Part shown: positions 1 to 7,531 of the stretch, piece by piece
Position numbering within the stretch: the first letter of the stretch is position 1
Layout: each line of letters starts with the position of its first letter
Assembly (NCBI GenBank): GCA_044225415.1
Contig: JBGAIO010000081.1
Location: 1 to 12,695, forward strand
DNA: 12,695 nt
Direction of reading: 5' to 3'
DNA from: JALORV01 sp044225415
GTDB taxonomy: Bacteria; Pseudomonadota; Gammaproteobacteria; Burkholderiales; Burkholderiaceae_F
Program-made: the position numbers and the translations under genes
Notes under the pieces: model-generated
What the model was told of the DNA's origin: nothing
The model's database searches: none
What the model saw: only the letters and a program-made list of their open reading frames with translations

Positions 1-22
1 CTCGCCGAAGCGAGGCCTTTTC
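1..22. terminator. Edge-truncated hairpin terminator beyond the cold-shock gene
   Basis: A perfect 5-bp stem (CTCGC/GCGAG at 1-5 and 10-14) encloses a CGAA loop, which reads C(UUCG)G on the minus strand, an unusually stable tetraloop. On the plus strand the right arm runs on into GCCTTTTCT. If the matching AAAAGGC lies just left of base 1, the full element is a bidirectional terminator serving the minus-strand cold-shock gene and any gene to the left. Only the visible part is seen; the rest is inferred. Confidence 0.55.
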
Positions 23-38
23 TTCCAGGTGACGCTGG

Positions 39-242
39 TCAGCCGCCCGTGATGTTCGACGCCTGCTTGCCCTTCGGACCCTGCACCACCTCGAACTGCA
101 CCTTCTGACCTTCCTTCAGGGTCTTGAAGCCGTTCATCTGAATGGCCGAGAAGTGTGCGAACAGATCCTCGCCCCCATCGTCCGGCGTGATGAAGCCATA
201 CCCTTTGGCGTCGTTGAACCACTTGACCGTACCAGTTGCCAT
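39..242 (-). CDS. CspA-family cold-shock protein
   Basis: A 67-residue single cold-shock domain that binds single-stranded RNA and DNA and acts in the cytoplasm as an RNA chaperone. The protein opens MATGTVKWFN and carries both nucleic-acid-binding motifs: RNP1 as KGYGFI (residues 13-18) and RNP2 as DLFAHF (about 26-31). Length and sequence match the CspA/CspD family closely. The ATG at 242 is preceded on its own strand by a GGAAGGACGAGG purine run that can serve as ribosome-binding site. It is transcribed away from clpS. A candidate promoter at 371-399 would give a leader of about 120 nt, and long leaders are usual for cold-shock genes. Which Csp paralogue this is, and whether it is cold-induced, cannot be told from sequence; in Escherichia coli the neighbour of clpS is cspD, a stationary-phase member. 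Confidence 0.95.
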   Translation of the reverse strand: MATGTVKWFNDAKGYGFITPDDGGEDLFAHFSAIQMNGFKTLKEGQKVQFEVVQGPKGKQASNITGG

Positions 243-370
243 CCCTCGTCCTTCCCACGTAAGTGGAGCGGCGTCCCGGCCTGCGCCGTGCTGCCCCGAA
301 CCAGCGCACTATCGTTGGTTTGTGGTGCGCCTTTCGCCCCATGTGCCTGCGCACACCGGCTTGGCGGTGG

Positions 371-399
371 ATTGTTCGAGCAAAAGTCCCGGCGGTCAA
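371..399 (-). promoter_or_regulatory. Candidate sigma-70 promoter of the cold-shock gene
   Basis: On the minus strand, TTGACC (394-399; 5 of 6 matches to the -35 consensus) is followed by exactly 17 bases and then AACAAT (371-376; 4 of 6 matches to the -10 consensus). Transcription would start near 364, leaving an untranslated leader of about 120 nt before the ATG at 242. The spacing and the orientation toward the gene support the call; it is still only a consensus match in GC-rich DNA. Confidence 0.45.
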
Positions 400-634
400 G
401 GGATTGCCCGAGGTAGTCGTTCAGGCGGTCGCGTCCGTTGAATCCACATGCTGCAGCGTCTTGCGGCGCAGCGGAACGGCTCCATCTACAGCTTCGAGCG
501 CCGCCGAGATGGATCGGCAGCGTCGAGCGTGTCGGAACCGCCGGGCGCCGGGGGCGTCCTAGACACGGACATTGCGTGCTGTTGCGCCGTTGTTGCACGG
601 TGTCGCAAGCACCTGAGTGCAGAGGGATTTACCG

Positions 635-640
635 TATGAT
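635..640 (+). promoter_or_regulatory. Candidate -10 element for clpS-clpA
   Basis: TATGAT at 635-640 matches 5 of 6 positions of the sigma-70 -10 consensus and lies 67 bases before the clpS ATG. No good -35 hexamer stands at the right distance, so the site is weak or activator-dependent if real. Confidence 0.3.
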
Positions 641-707
641 TGGTACGCTTTTTGTATCCGGAAAAGCGTGACCGGTATGCATAGAATGGCAGCCAGAATG
701 CAGATCA

Positions 708-1012
708 ATGAGCGAGCGGATTGATGAAGGCGCCGTCGTCGAGAAGCAGGCTTCTCGCGTCAAGCCGCCGCCCATGTACCAGGTGGTCCTGCTGAACGAC
801 GACTACACACCGATGGAATTCGTGGTCGGCGTCCTGCAGAAGTTCTTCGGCAAAGGGAGAGAACAGGCAACCCAGATCATGCTGAAGGTGCATCACGAAG
901 GGCGCGGCGTCTGTGGGGTGTATCCCCGGGACATCGCCGCGACGAAGGTCGAGCAGGTCGGCAGTTATTCACGCCAGCATCAGCATCCGCTGCAGTGCGT
1001 GATGGAGGAAGC

Positions 1013-1016
<4 letters not shown>
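708..1016 (+). CDS. clpS: ClpS, N-degron adaptor of the ClpAP protease
   Basis: A 102-residue cytoplasmic adaptor that binds proteins with bulky hydrophobic N-terminal residues and delivers them to ClpA for degradation by ClpP. The substrate-pocket signature NDDYTPMEFVV is at residues 30-40, and the pocket histidine is in VHHEG (about 62-65). The first 20 or so residues are the flexible extension that engages the ClpA translocation channel. Length is close to the Escherichia coli protein. The ATG at 708 has only a weak ribosome-binding site. A nine-codon out-of-frame open frame (698-724, ATG to TGA) overlaps the start. The stop overlaps the clpA start as ATGA, so translation of the two is probably coupled. 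Confidence 0.96.
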
Positions 1017-3322
<2,306 letters not shown>

Positions 3323-3418
3323 TGCGTTCGGAACGACGCATAGACGAATCGCTTACATGAGCATGCGTTCGACCCGAGGCAACCCGGGTTGACGCCCGCA
3401 GGCAACCGTCTTCAAATG

Positions 3419-3454
3419 AGGCCCGCATTCATTGCGGGCCTTTTTTTGTTTTTG
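3419..3454 (+). terminator. Rho-independent terminator after clpA
   Basis: A perfect stem pairs AGGCCCGCA (3419-3427) with TGCGGGCCT (3433-3441) around a five-base loop TTCAT, followed by seven T, one G and five T. It is a textbook intrinsic terminator 97 bases after the clpA stop. Its T-run ends directly at the ribosome-binding site of the following cytochrome gene, so it also lies in any cytochrome leader that starts upstream. Confidence 0.9.
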
Positions 3455-3465
3455 GGAGGGGAGAC

Positions 3466-3807
3466 ATGACAACCAGAATGCTGGCGGCCGGCTTCGTGCT
3501 GGCCATCGCCGGCGGCGCGGTCCTCGCGCAGACACCGCCACCGGCAGCGGCACCCGCCGTGGCGCTGCCGTCCAACGCCGCCTATCTCGCATCCAATTGC
3601 GCCAACTGCCATGGCACCTCCGGCGTGGCGAAGGGCGCGATGCCCAGCCTGGCGGGCATGCCGAAAGCGACCATCGTCGAGCAGTTCAAGGCGTTCCGCG
3701 ACGGCAAGCGCCCCGCGACGATCATGCACCAGCTCGCCAAGGGCTACACCGACGCGCAGATCGAACTCGTCGCCGATTTCTTCTCGAAACAGACGCCGGC
3801 ACGCTAG
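3466..3807 (+). CDS. Monohaem c-type cytochrome, probable FCSD cytochrome subunit
   Basis: A 113-residue exported class I cytochrome c. The signal peptide (residues 1-21, cleavage likely after AVLA) is followed by a Pro/Ala-rich stretch and one haem site, CANCH (45-49). The likely distal haem ligand is Met87 in TIMHQLAKGY, the position used in cytochrome c4 and FCSD cytochromes; Met65 in SLAGM is the alternative. The ATG at 3466 follows a strong GGGAGGGG site by four bases. It ends ten bases before the FCSD flavoprotein gene, so the two are almost certainly cotranscribed and form a heterodimer. In it, this subunit takes electrons from the flavin and passes them to the respiratory chain. With one haem it resembles the Chlorobium-type or SoxE-like subunit rather than the dihaem one of Allochromatium. 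Pairing with the flavoprotein is inferred from position and family resemblance. Confidence 0.9.
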   Translation: MTTRMLAAGFVLAIAGGAVLAQTPPPAAAPAVALPSNAAYLASNCANCHGTSGVAKGAMPSLAGMPKATIVEQFKAFRDGKRPATIMHQLAKGYTDAQIELVADFFSKQTPAR

Positions 3808-3817
3808 GGAGACGACG

Positions 3818-5140
3818 ATGAACGAACTCAGCCCCGTCGTCCCGGCGAAGGCCGGGACCCAATTTCTCTCCCGCCGTGATCTGCTGAAGGCGGCCGCGCT
3901 CGCCTCCAGTGCGCCGCTGCTCGCTGCCTGCGCCACCACCGACACGAAGTCGACCGGCAAGGTCGTCGTCATCGGCGCCGGCTACGGCGGCGCCACTGCC
4001 GCGAAATATCTGCGCCTGTGGTCCGGCGGCACGATCGACGTCACGCTGGTCGATCCGAACGAAGCCTTCGTGTCGTGCCCGATCTCCAACCTGGTGCTCG
4101 GCGGCTCGCGCACGCTGGCCGACATCACCGTGAGCTACGCCGGCCTGGACAGGCACGGCGTGAAACGCGTCCGCGATACCGCCACCGCGGTCGATGCCGC
4201 GAAGAAGGAGGTGCGGCTCGCCTCGGGCACGACACTGACCTACGACCGGCTGATCGTGTCGCCCGGCGTGGAGTTCATGTACGACCGAGTGCAGGGCTGG
4301 AGCGCGTCCGCTGCGAATACCTACCTGCATGCATGGAAGGCCGGGCCGCAGACGGTGGCGCTGCGCAGGCAGCTCGTCGACATGAAGGACGGCGGCGTCG
4401 TGCTGATGTCGATCCCGGTCGCGCCGTATCGCTGCCCGCCGGGGCCGTACGAGCGCGCCTGCCAGATCGCGTGGTACCTGAAGGCCGCCAAGCCGAAGAG
4501 CAAGCTCGTGATCCTGGACGGCAACCCGGACTACGTGTCGAAGAAGCCGCTGTTCTCGCGCGTGTTCGGCGAAGACTACAAGGGCATCGTCGACTATCGC
4601 GTCGGCAGCAACGTCACGGAGATCGACGTGAAGACCGGCACGCTGGTCACCGAGGTCGGCGACAAGGTGCGTGGCGACGTGGTCAACCTGATCCCGCCGC
4701 AGCGTGCCGGCGACATCGCGCGCGACGCCGGGCTGATCACCGCCAACGCGCGCTGGTGCGAGGTCGACTGGACGACGCTGGAGTCGATCAAGGTGCCGGG
4801 GGTGCACGTGCTGGGCGATGCGACGCTGTCGGCGCCGGCGATGCCCAAGTCCGGACACATGGCCAACCAGCACGGCAAGGCGGCCGCCGCGGCGATCGTC
4901 GAACTGCTCAACGGCCGTCCCGTGACGCCGCCGATGATGGCCAACACCTGCTACAGCTTCATCGACGACAAAAACGCCGTGCATGTGTGCAGCGTGCATC
5001 GCTGGGTGCCGGAGAAGAAGACGATGGAAGCGGTCGCCGGCTCCGGCGGCATCTCGTCGCAGGACCGCGCGTCGTGGGCGCTGGAGGGCGCGTTTGCCAG
5101 CGGGTGGGCGCAGACGATCTGGGCCGACATGCTGGCCTAG
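3818..5140 (+). CDS. Flavocytochrome c sulfide dehydrogenase, flavoprotein subunit (FccB/SoxF-like)
   Basis: A 440-residue flavoprotein that oxidises sulfide to sulfur or polysulfide in the periplasm. A twin-arginine signal SRRDLLK (18-24) precedes a hydrophobic stretch ending LLAAC (34-38), which could be a lipobox. The Rossmann FAD motif is GAGYGG (53-58). Cys87 in VSCPISN matches the cysteine that binds FAD covalently in the Allochromatium enzyme. Cys206 (RCPPGPYERA) and Cys378 (NTCYS) match its redox-active disulfide, so the enzyme should be functional. LIPPQRAG and GDA(T)LSAPAMPKSGH, typical of the family, are present. The ATG at 3818 follows GGGAG and is the only start that keeps the export signal. 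Residues 7-16 are encoded by a REP-like repeat. The cytochrome subunit lies ten bases upstream. No sox genes are visible, so a role in sulfide detoxification or oxidation outside a full Sox system is possible. Confidence 0.93.
   Translation: MNELSPVVPAKAGTQFLSRRDLLKAAALASSAPLLAACATTDTKSTGKVVVIGAGYGGATAAKYLRLWSGGTIDVTLVDPNEAFVSCPISNLVLGGSRTLADITVSYAGLDRHGVKRVRDTATAVDAAKKEVRLASGTTLTYDRLIVSPGVEFMYDRVQGWSASAANTYLHAWKAGPQTVALRRQLVDMKDGGVVLMSIPVAPYRCPPGPYERACQIAWYLKAAKPKSKLVILDGNPDYVSKKPLFSRVFGEDYKGIVDYRVGSNVTEIDVKTGTLVTEVGDKVRGDVVNLIPPQRAGDIARDAGLITANARWCEVDWTTLESIKVPGVHVLGDATLSAPAMPKSGHMANQHGKAAAAAIVELLNGRPVTPPMMANTCYSFIDDKNAVHVCSVHRWVPEKKTMEAVAGSGGISSQDRASWALEGAFASGWAQTIWADMLA
3836..3865 (+). 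repeat. REP-like palindromic element inside the FCSD signal peptide
   Basis: Thirty bases starting GTCGTCCCGGCGAAGG and ending ACCCAATTT, with a palindromic core CCCGGC-GAAG-GCCGGG. They are nearly identical to the intergenic copy at 5155-5185. The element is read in frame as FCSD residues 7-16 (VVPAKAGTQF), between the start codon and the twin-arginine motif. Confidence 0.8.
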
Positions 5141-5154
5141 CGTCTGACCTTGCC

Positions 5155-5222
5155 GTCGCCCCGGCGCAGGCCGGGGCCCAATTTTCAACGCCAAAATGGA
5201 TCTCCGCTTTTGCGGGGATGAC
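5155..5222. repeat. Inverted pair of REP-like elements (REPIN-like) after the FCSD gene
   Basis: Two related arms in opposite orientation: 5155-5185 (plus; GTCGCCCCGGCGCAGG to CCCAATTTT) and 5193-5222 (minus; from its own strand GTCATCCCCGCAAAAGCG to CCATTTT), separated by seven bases. The inner ends CCAATTTT and AAAATGG also pair, so the whole 68 bases can fold into one long hairpin. It begins 14 bases after the FCSD stop and may also act in transcription termination or mRNA 3' end protection. Confidence 0.75.
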
Positions 5223-5256
5223 AGCTCGCACTGCCGATGGCCTCGCGCAGTCTGCT

Positions 5257-5287
5257 GTCATCCCCGCGAAAGCGGGGATCCAGTTTT
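5257..5287 (+). repeat. REP-like element covering the acyltransferase stop codon
   Basis: The least decayed copy: GTCATCCCCGCGAAAGCG continuing through GGGGATCC to AGTTTT. Its core CCCCGC-GAAA-GCGGGG is a perfect 6-bp stem on a GNRA loop. Read on the minus strand, it encodes the last residues of the acyltransferase (TGSPLSRG) and its TGA stop. Confidence 0.8.
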
Positions 5288-5917
5288 CTCGGCCGCATCA
5301 CGCTCCCTGAAGGCAATCAACCCTTGGTTCTCCGGGTGTCGACCACGCTTGTCCGCGTAATACGCCCGGATCGCCGCCAAGTCTTTCTCGACGTCTCCGC
5401 TCATGCGCAGCACACGATCGACCGCCACTTCGCGACGTCCGTAGTCGATGCTGGCGAGCACGACCGGCAGGTCGCGTGCGAGCGCCAGGTGATAGAAGCC
5501 CGAGCGCCAGTACGGCCGGAAACGACGCGTGCCTTCGGGCGCGATGGCAAGCCAGAACCACGGCTCGCTGTCCATCAGGTCGGCGAGTTCCTGCACGGCA
5601 CCGGTCGAGCGCGAGCGCACGATGGGCCGGCCGCCGAAGGCGCGCAGGAAGCGGCCGACGGTGGCGCCGGTGAGGCCCTTGAACAGCGACTCCTTCCCGA
5701 CGAAGCTCACCGGCTGAGCAATCACCCAGCGCGCGAGCATGCCCCACACCACGTCCCAGTTGGACGTGTGCGGGTAGACGATGGCGATGCCCTTCGCGGC
5801 GGGGAAGCCGTTGAAGAGCACGCGCCAGCCGGCGAGCTTCAGCGCGAGCCGCGCGGCCTCGGCAAGGCAGCGTTGCGGGAGCGGGACCGGCCGCAGCGAG
5901 GGTGCGGGTTCGTTCAT
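5258..5917 (-). CDS. PlsC-like lysophospholipid acyltransferase family protein
   Basis: A 219-residue protein of the glycerolipid acyltransferase superfamily, which moves an acyl chain onto a lysophospholipid or related acceptor at the inner membrane. The catalytic HX4D motif is HTSNWD (50-55). A second block GGRPIVRS lies at 95-102, and the phosphate-binding EGTR at 128-131, followed by WRSGFYHLAL. The short length and the W-SGFY variant suit the small bacterial branch often annotated as 1-acyl-sn-glycerol-3-phosphate acyltransferase; the true acceptor is not known. A hydrophobic segment around 56-72 could sit in the membrane. The start at 5917 has only a weak ribosome-binding site, but the frame has no better ATG. 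It is convergent to the FCSD gene. Its last eight codons and stop lie in a REP-like element, so the original C-terminus has probably been replaced. Confidence 0.87.
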   Translation of the reverse strand: MNEPAPSLRPVPLPQRCLAEAARLALKLAGWRVLFNGFPAAKGIAIVYPHTSNWDVVWGMLARWVIAQPVSFVGKESLFKGLTGATVGRFLRAFGGRPIVRSRSTGAVQELADLMDSEPWFWLAIAPEGTRRFRPYWRSGFYHLALARDLPVVLASIDYGRREVAVDRVLRMSGDVEKDLAAIRAYYADKRGRHPENQGLIAFRERDAAEKTGSPLSRG

Positions 5918-6000
5918 GTTTGTCGTGTGGCTGCGCGTATGCCGGAAGCAAGGGCCATGTTCGATTCCTACTCAGCGTTCCAACTTTCCACTCGTGATAT

Positions 6001-6072
6001 GTGGTCCCTGCAAACGCTGGCACGGGAGTTGAAGGTGCCCAAAGATCGGATCCCGGCCTTCGCTGGGATGAC
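6001..6072. repeat. Decayed inverted pair of REP-like elements
   Basis: A right arm at 6048-6072 reads, on the minus strand, GTCATCCCAGCGAAGG then CCGGGATCC, a clear family member. A left arm at about 6001-6023 in plus orientation (GTGGTCCCTGCAAACGC then TGGCAC) matches the 3836 copy at most positions, but its stem is damaged. Layout and size match the doublet at 5155-5222. Confidence 0.55.
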
Positions 6073-6212
6073 AGAGTGACGACGTCGATTCCCGGCGACC
6101 ACAACGCGTGGCTGTTCGGTTCAAGCCGTCGCCTGATGCTTGGGCACTCGGCGAAGTACCTCATTCAAGGCTCTCGTTACAAGATGAATAAGAATCTCAA
6201 GAAAAGTTGGAA

Positions 6213-6226
6213 TTGACAGGGATCAA
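6213..6226 (+). promoter_or_regulatory. FNR/Anr-like binding site
   Basis: TTGACAGGGATCAA matches the FNR-family consensus TTGAT-N4-ATCAA at nine of ten defined bases. Its centre at 6219.5 is about 41 bases before a possible start near 6260, with TAGAAA (6248-6253) as a weak -10 element, which is the class II activator geometry. The first six bases, TTGACA, are also a perfect -35 hexamer, an alternative reading. The nearest plus-strand gene is the exported protein at 6454. Confidence 0.4.
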
Positions 6227-6453
6227 AATTCTTTGGAAGAATACTTTTAGAAACCGTCGTGGCACACCGGCAATCACTTCGTTGCTTGAGTAGATGTGCG
6301 TGGGCTGTCTGCTAGTGGATTACGCCGTATGTTGGTCGGCCTGTCATCCCGTAGCAAGCTAAGACTCCAACGGAAGAAGGGCGTCTCGAGGAGGTGCCCT
6401 TCCACCACCGAGTTAGTGCAACTTTGTCGGACGTTTCAGTCCAGGGGCAAGTG

Positions 6454-7470
6454 ATGCCTGTGTCGCAAAGTGTCGCAAGAAGCCTGCGCTGCTTCAGCCG
6501 GCTTTTCTTGTGCGCTGTCTGCGCCTTTGCCCCCATCTCGAACGCAGATCAGAACGATTCGGTGGGTGGCGAGCCAAGTCTGTCCATCGAAGGTTCCCGG
6601 CCTCGCGTCTACGCGCTGTTCTCGGCTCTCGGAGACAGGCTGACCTATGTGCAGAACGTGCGCGAGACCCAGACTCGCTTCGCGCCGTACGTACGCTCCA
6701 CGCTGCAGATGACGGACCACATGCTGAACACCGTCGTGCTGAAGAGCATGGACGAGGCCATCGCAGCGGTTCAGCCGCGCAGCGTGCGGCGGTATTACGC
6801 GCTGGAGCCGCGTGGGATGGCCGATGCAGATCCGGCGCAGCGCGACCAGCGCGCGCTGCAGGCAGTACTGCTTACGGCGAAATCGATGCCGGAACGGTCG
6901 ACCTGGGATGAAATCATCGTCGTCACGCCGGCGTACGCGGCCACGGAGTCCGACGGAATGGCGTCGCGGCTGCACGGCGTCGGCGTGTATGTGCATCCAT
7001 TGAAGAGCGAGCGGCTCATTCTGGGCGCATCGGGTGGCGGGCCGAGCACCGGTGGGTCGGGAGCCATGGCGGAGCGTATCGTCGATCCCGAGGCTGGCGG
7101 CGTCATGAAGGAGCGGGTCTACACGCCGAAGGGCGAAGAGCATCGCGCAAGGCAATACATTGCCGTCTACTACTACGCGCGCATCCGCCGCTACGACGCG
7201 AAGACCATGGAGCTTCTGTCGGAGGTCAATCGCCGTGAATCGCTGAAGTACAACGATCCCGAGTCGACGGCCGGCAACTTTGCGCAATCGATCCCGGCGG
7301 AGTTCCTTGCCCGGCGAATGACGGCGCTGACGCACGACTCGACGGTTTCGGGCATGCGGCAGGCGCTGGGCGTGGTGACGGTCGGCCCGCTGGAGTTCAT
7401 CGATGATGTGCCGCCGGTTTCGCCTTCCGCGATACCGGCCGGTGGCCCGCAGCAAAGCCACGCGAGATAG
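6454..7470 (+). CDS. Exported protein of unknown function
   Basis: A 338-residue protein that I do not recognise. It begins with a signal peptide: a basic start, a hydrophobic run FLCAVCAFAPI and cleavage probably after SNA (about residue 31), so it is probably periplasmic. The mature part has conserved-looking blocks (VYALFSALGDRLTYV, DEIIVVTPAYAA, YIAVYYYARIRRYDA) mixed with a glycine-rich loop GASGGGPSTGGSG. No cysteine pair, haem, lipobox or transmembrane helix is seen after the signal. I start at the ATG at 6454 because AGGGG stands seven bases before it and the signal peptide begins there; an in-frame GTG at 6394 would add 20 residues with a non-signal composition. The coding frame is open to 7470 with normal-looking amino-acid composition, so it is a real gene. 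The FNR-like site upstream may control it. Confidence 0.75.
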   Translation: MPVSQSVARSLRCFSRLFLCAVCAFAPISNADQNDSVGGEPSLSIEGSRPRVYALFSALGDRLTYVQNVRETQTRFAPYVRSTLQMTDHMLNTVVLKSMDEAIAAVQPRSVRRYYALEPRGMADADPAQRDQRALQAVLLTAKSMPERSTWDEIIVVTPAYAATESDGMASRLHGVGVYVHPLKSERLILGASGGGPSTGGSGAMAERIVDPEAGGVMKERVYTPKGEEHRARQYIAVYYYARIRRYDAKTMELLSEVNRRESLKYNDPESTAGNFAQSIPAEFLARRMTALTHDSTVSGMRQALGVVTVGPLEFIDDVPPVSPSAIPAGGPQQSHAR

Positions 7471-7471
7471 G

Positions 7472-7512
7472 CCGCCGTCCCGGCGGATGGGCGCCGGTCG
7501 TTCGGTCGGCGC
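7472..7512. terminator. GC-rich hairpins between convergent gene ends
   Basis: Two inverted repeats fill the 61 bases between the exported protein and dut: CCGCCG/CGGCGG (7472-7477, 7481-7486) and GCGCCG/CGGCGC (7491-7496, 7507-7512). Neither has a U-run, so intrinsic termination is doubtful. They may stabilise 3' ends or act together with Rho. Confidence 0.35.
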
Positions 7513-7531
7513 AACGGCGCGTAGCAGGCGC

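Larger units (their letters stand above)
243..707. other. Divergent intergenic region between the cold-shock gene and clpS
   Basis: These 465 bases contain several overlapping open frames on both strands. They start without convincing ribosome-binding sites, give arginine-, serine- and proline-rich translations resembling no known family, and overlap each other, so I call no gene. The left part should be the leader of the cold-shock mRNA. A candidate sigma-70 promoter for that gene lies at 371-399 and a candidate -10 element for clpS at 635-640. An untranslated RNA cannot be excluded. Confidence 0.6.
5918..6453. other. Gene-free region with decayed repeats and an AT-rich patch
   Basis: No convincing gene is seen in these 536 bases. 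Open frames here are short or run antisense through repeat-derived peptides such as PAFAGMT. The region holds a decayed inverted repeat pair (6001-6072), a markedly AT-rich stretch (about 6170-6255) with an FNR-like site, and an orphan AGGAGG at 6389-6394 with no start codon at a suitable distance. It presumably holds the promoters of the two divergent neighbours. Confidence 0.6.

Noticed and set aside
134..598. 154-codon minus-strand frame and several plus-strand frames between the cold-shock gene and clpS
   Set aside because: Biased composition, overlap with each other and the cold-shock gene, and no good ribosome-binding sites.
3611..3817. Upstream extension of the FCSD frame to an earlier start
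   Set aside because: It overlaps the cytochrome gene, gives a Ser/Arg-rich product and would bury the twin-arginine signal. The ATG at 3818 has its own ribosome-binding site.
5298..6164. 288-codon minus-strand frame over the acyltransferase
   Set aside because: It is out of frame with the motif-bearing acyltransferase, and its N-terminal part is the translation of repeat elements (PAFAGTT).
6343..6375. Possible further REP-like copy starting GTCATCCCGTAGCAAG
   Set aside because: Only the first eight bases match the family well, and the right arm does not form the stem; it may be a relic or chance.
6460..6480. Ten-base tandem repeat (TGTCGCAAAG and TGTCGCAAGA) at the start of the exported protein
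   Set aside because: Only two imperfect units within coding sequence, with no sign of length variation or function.
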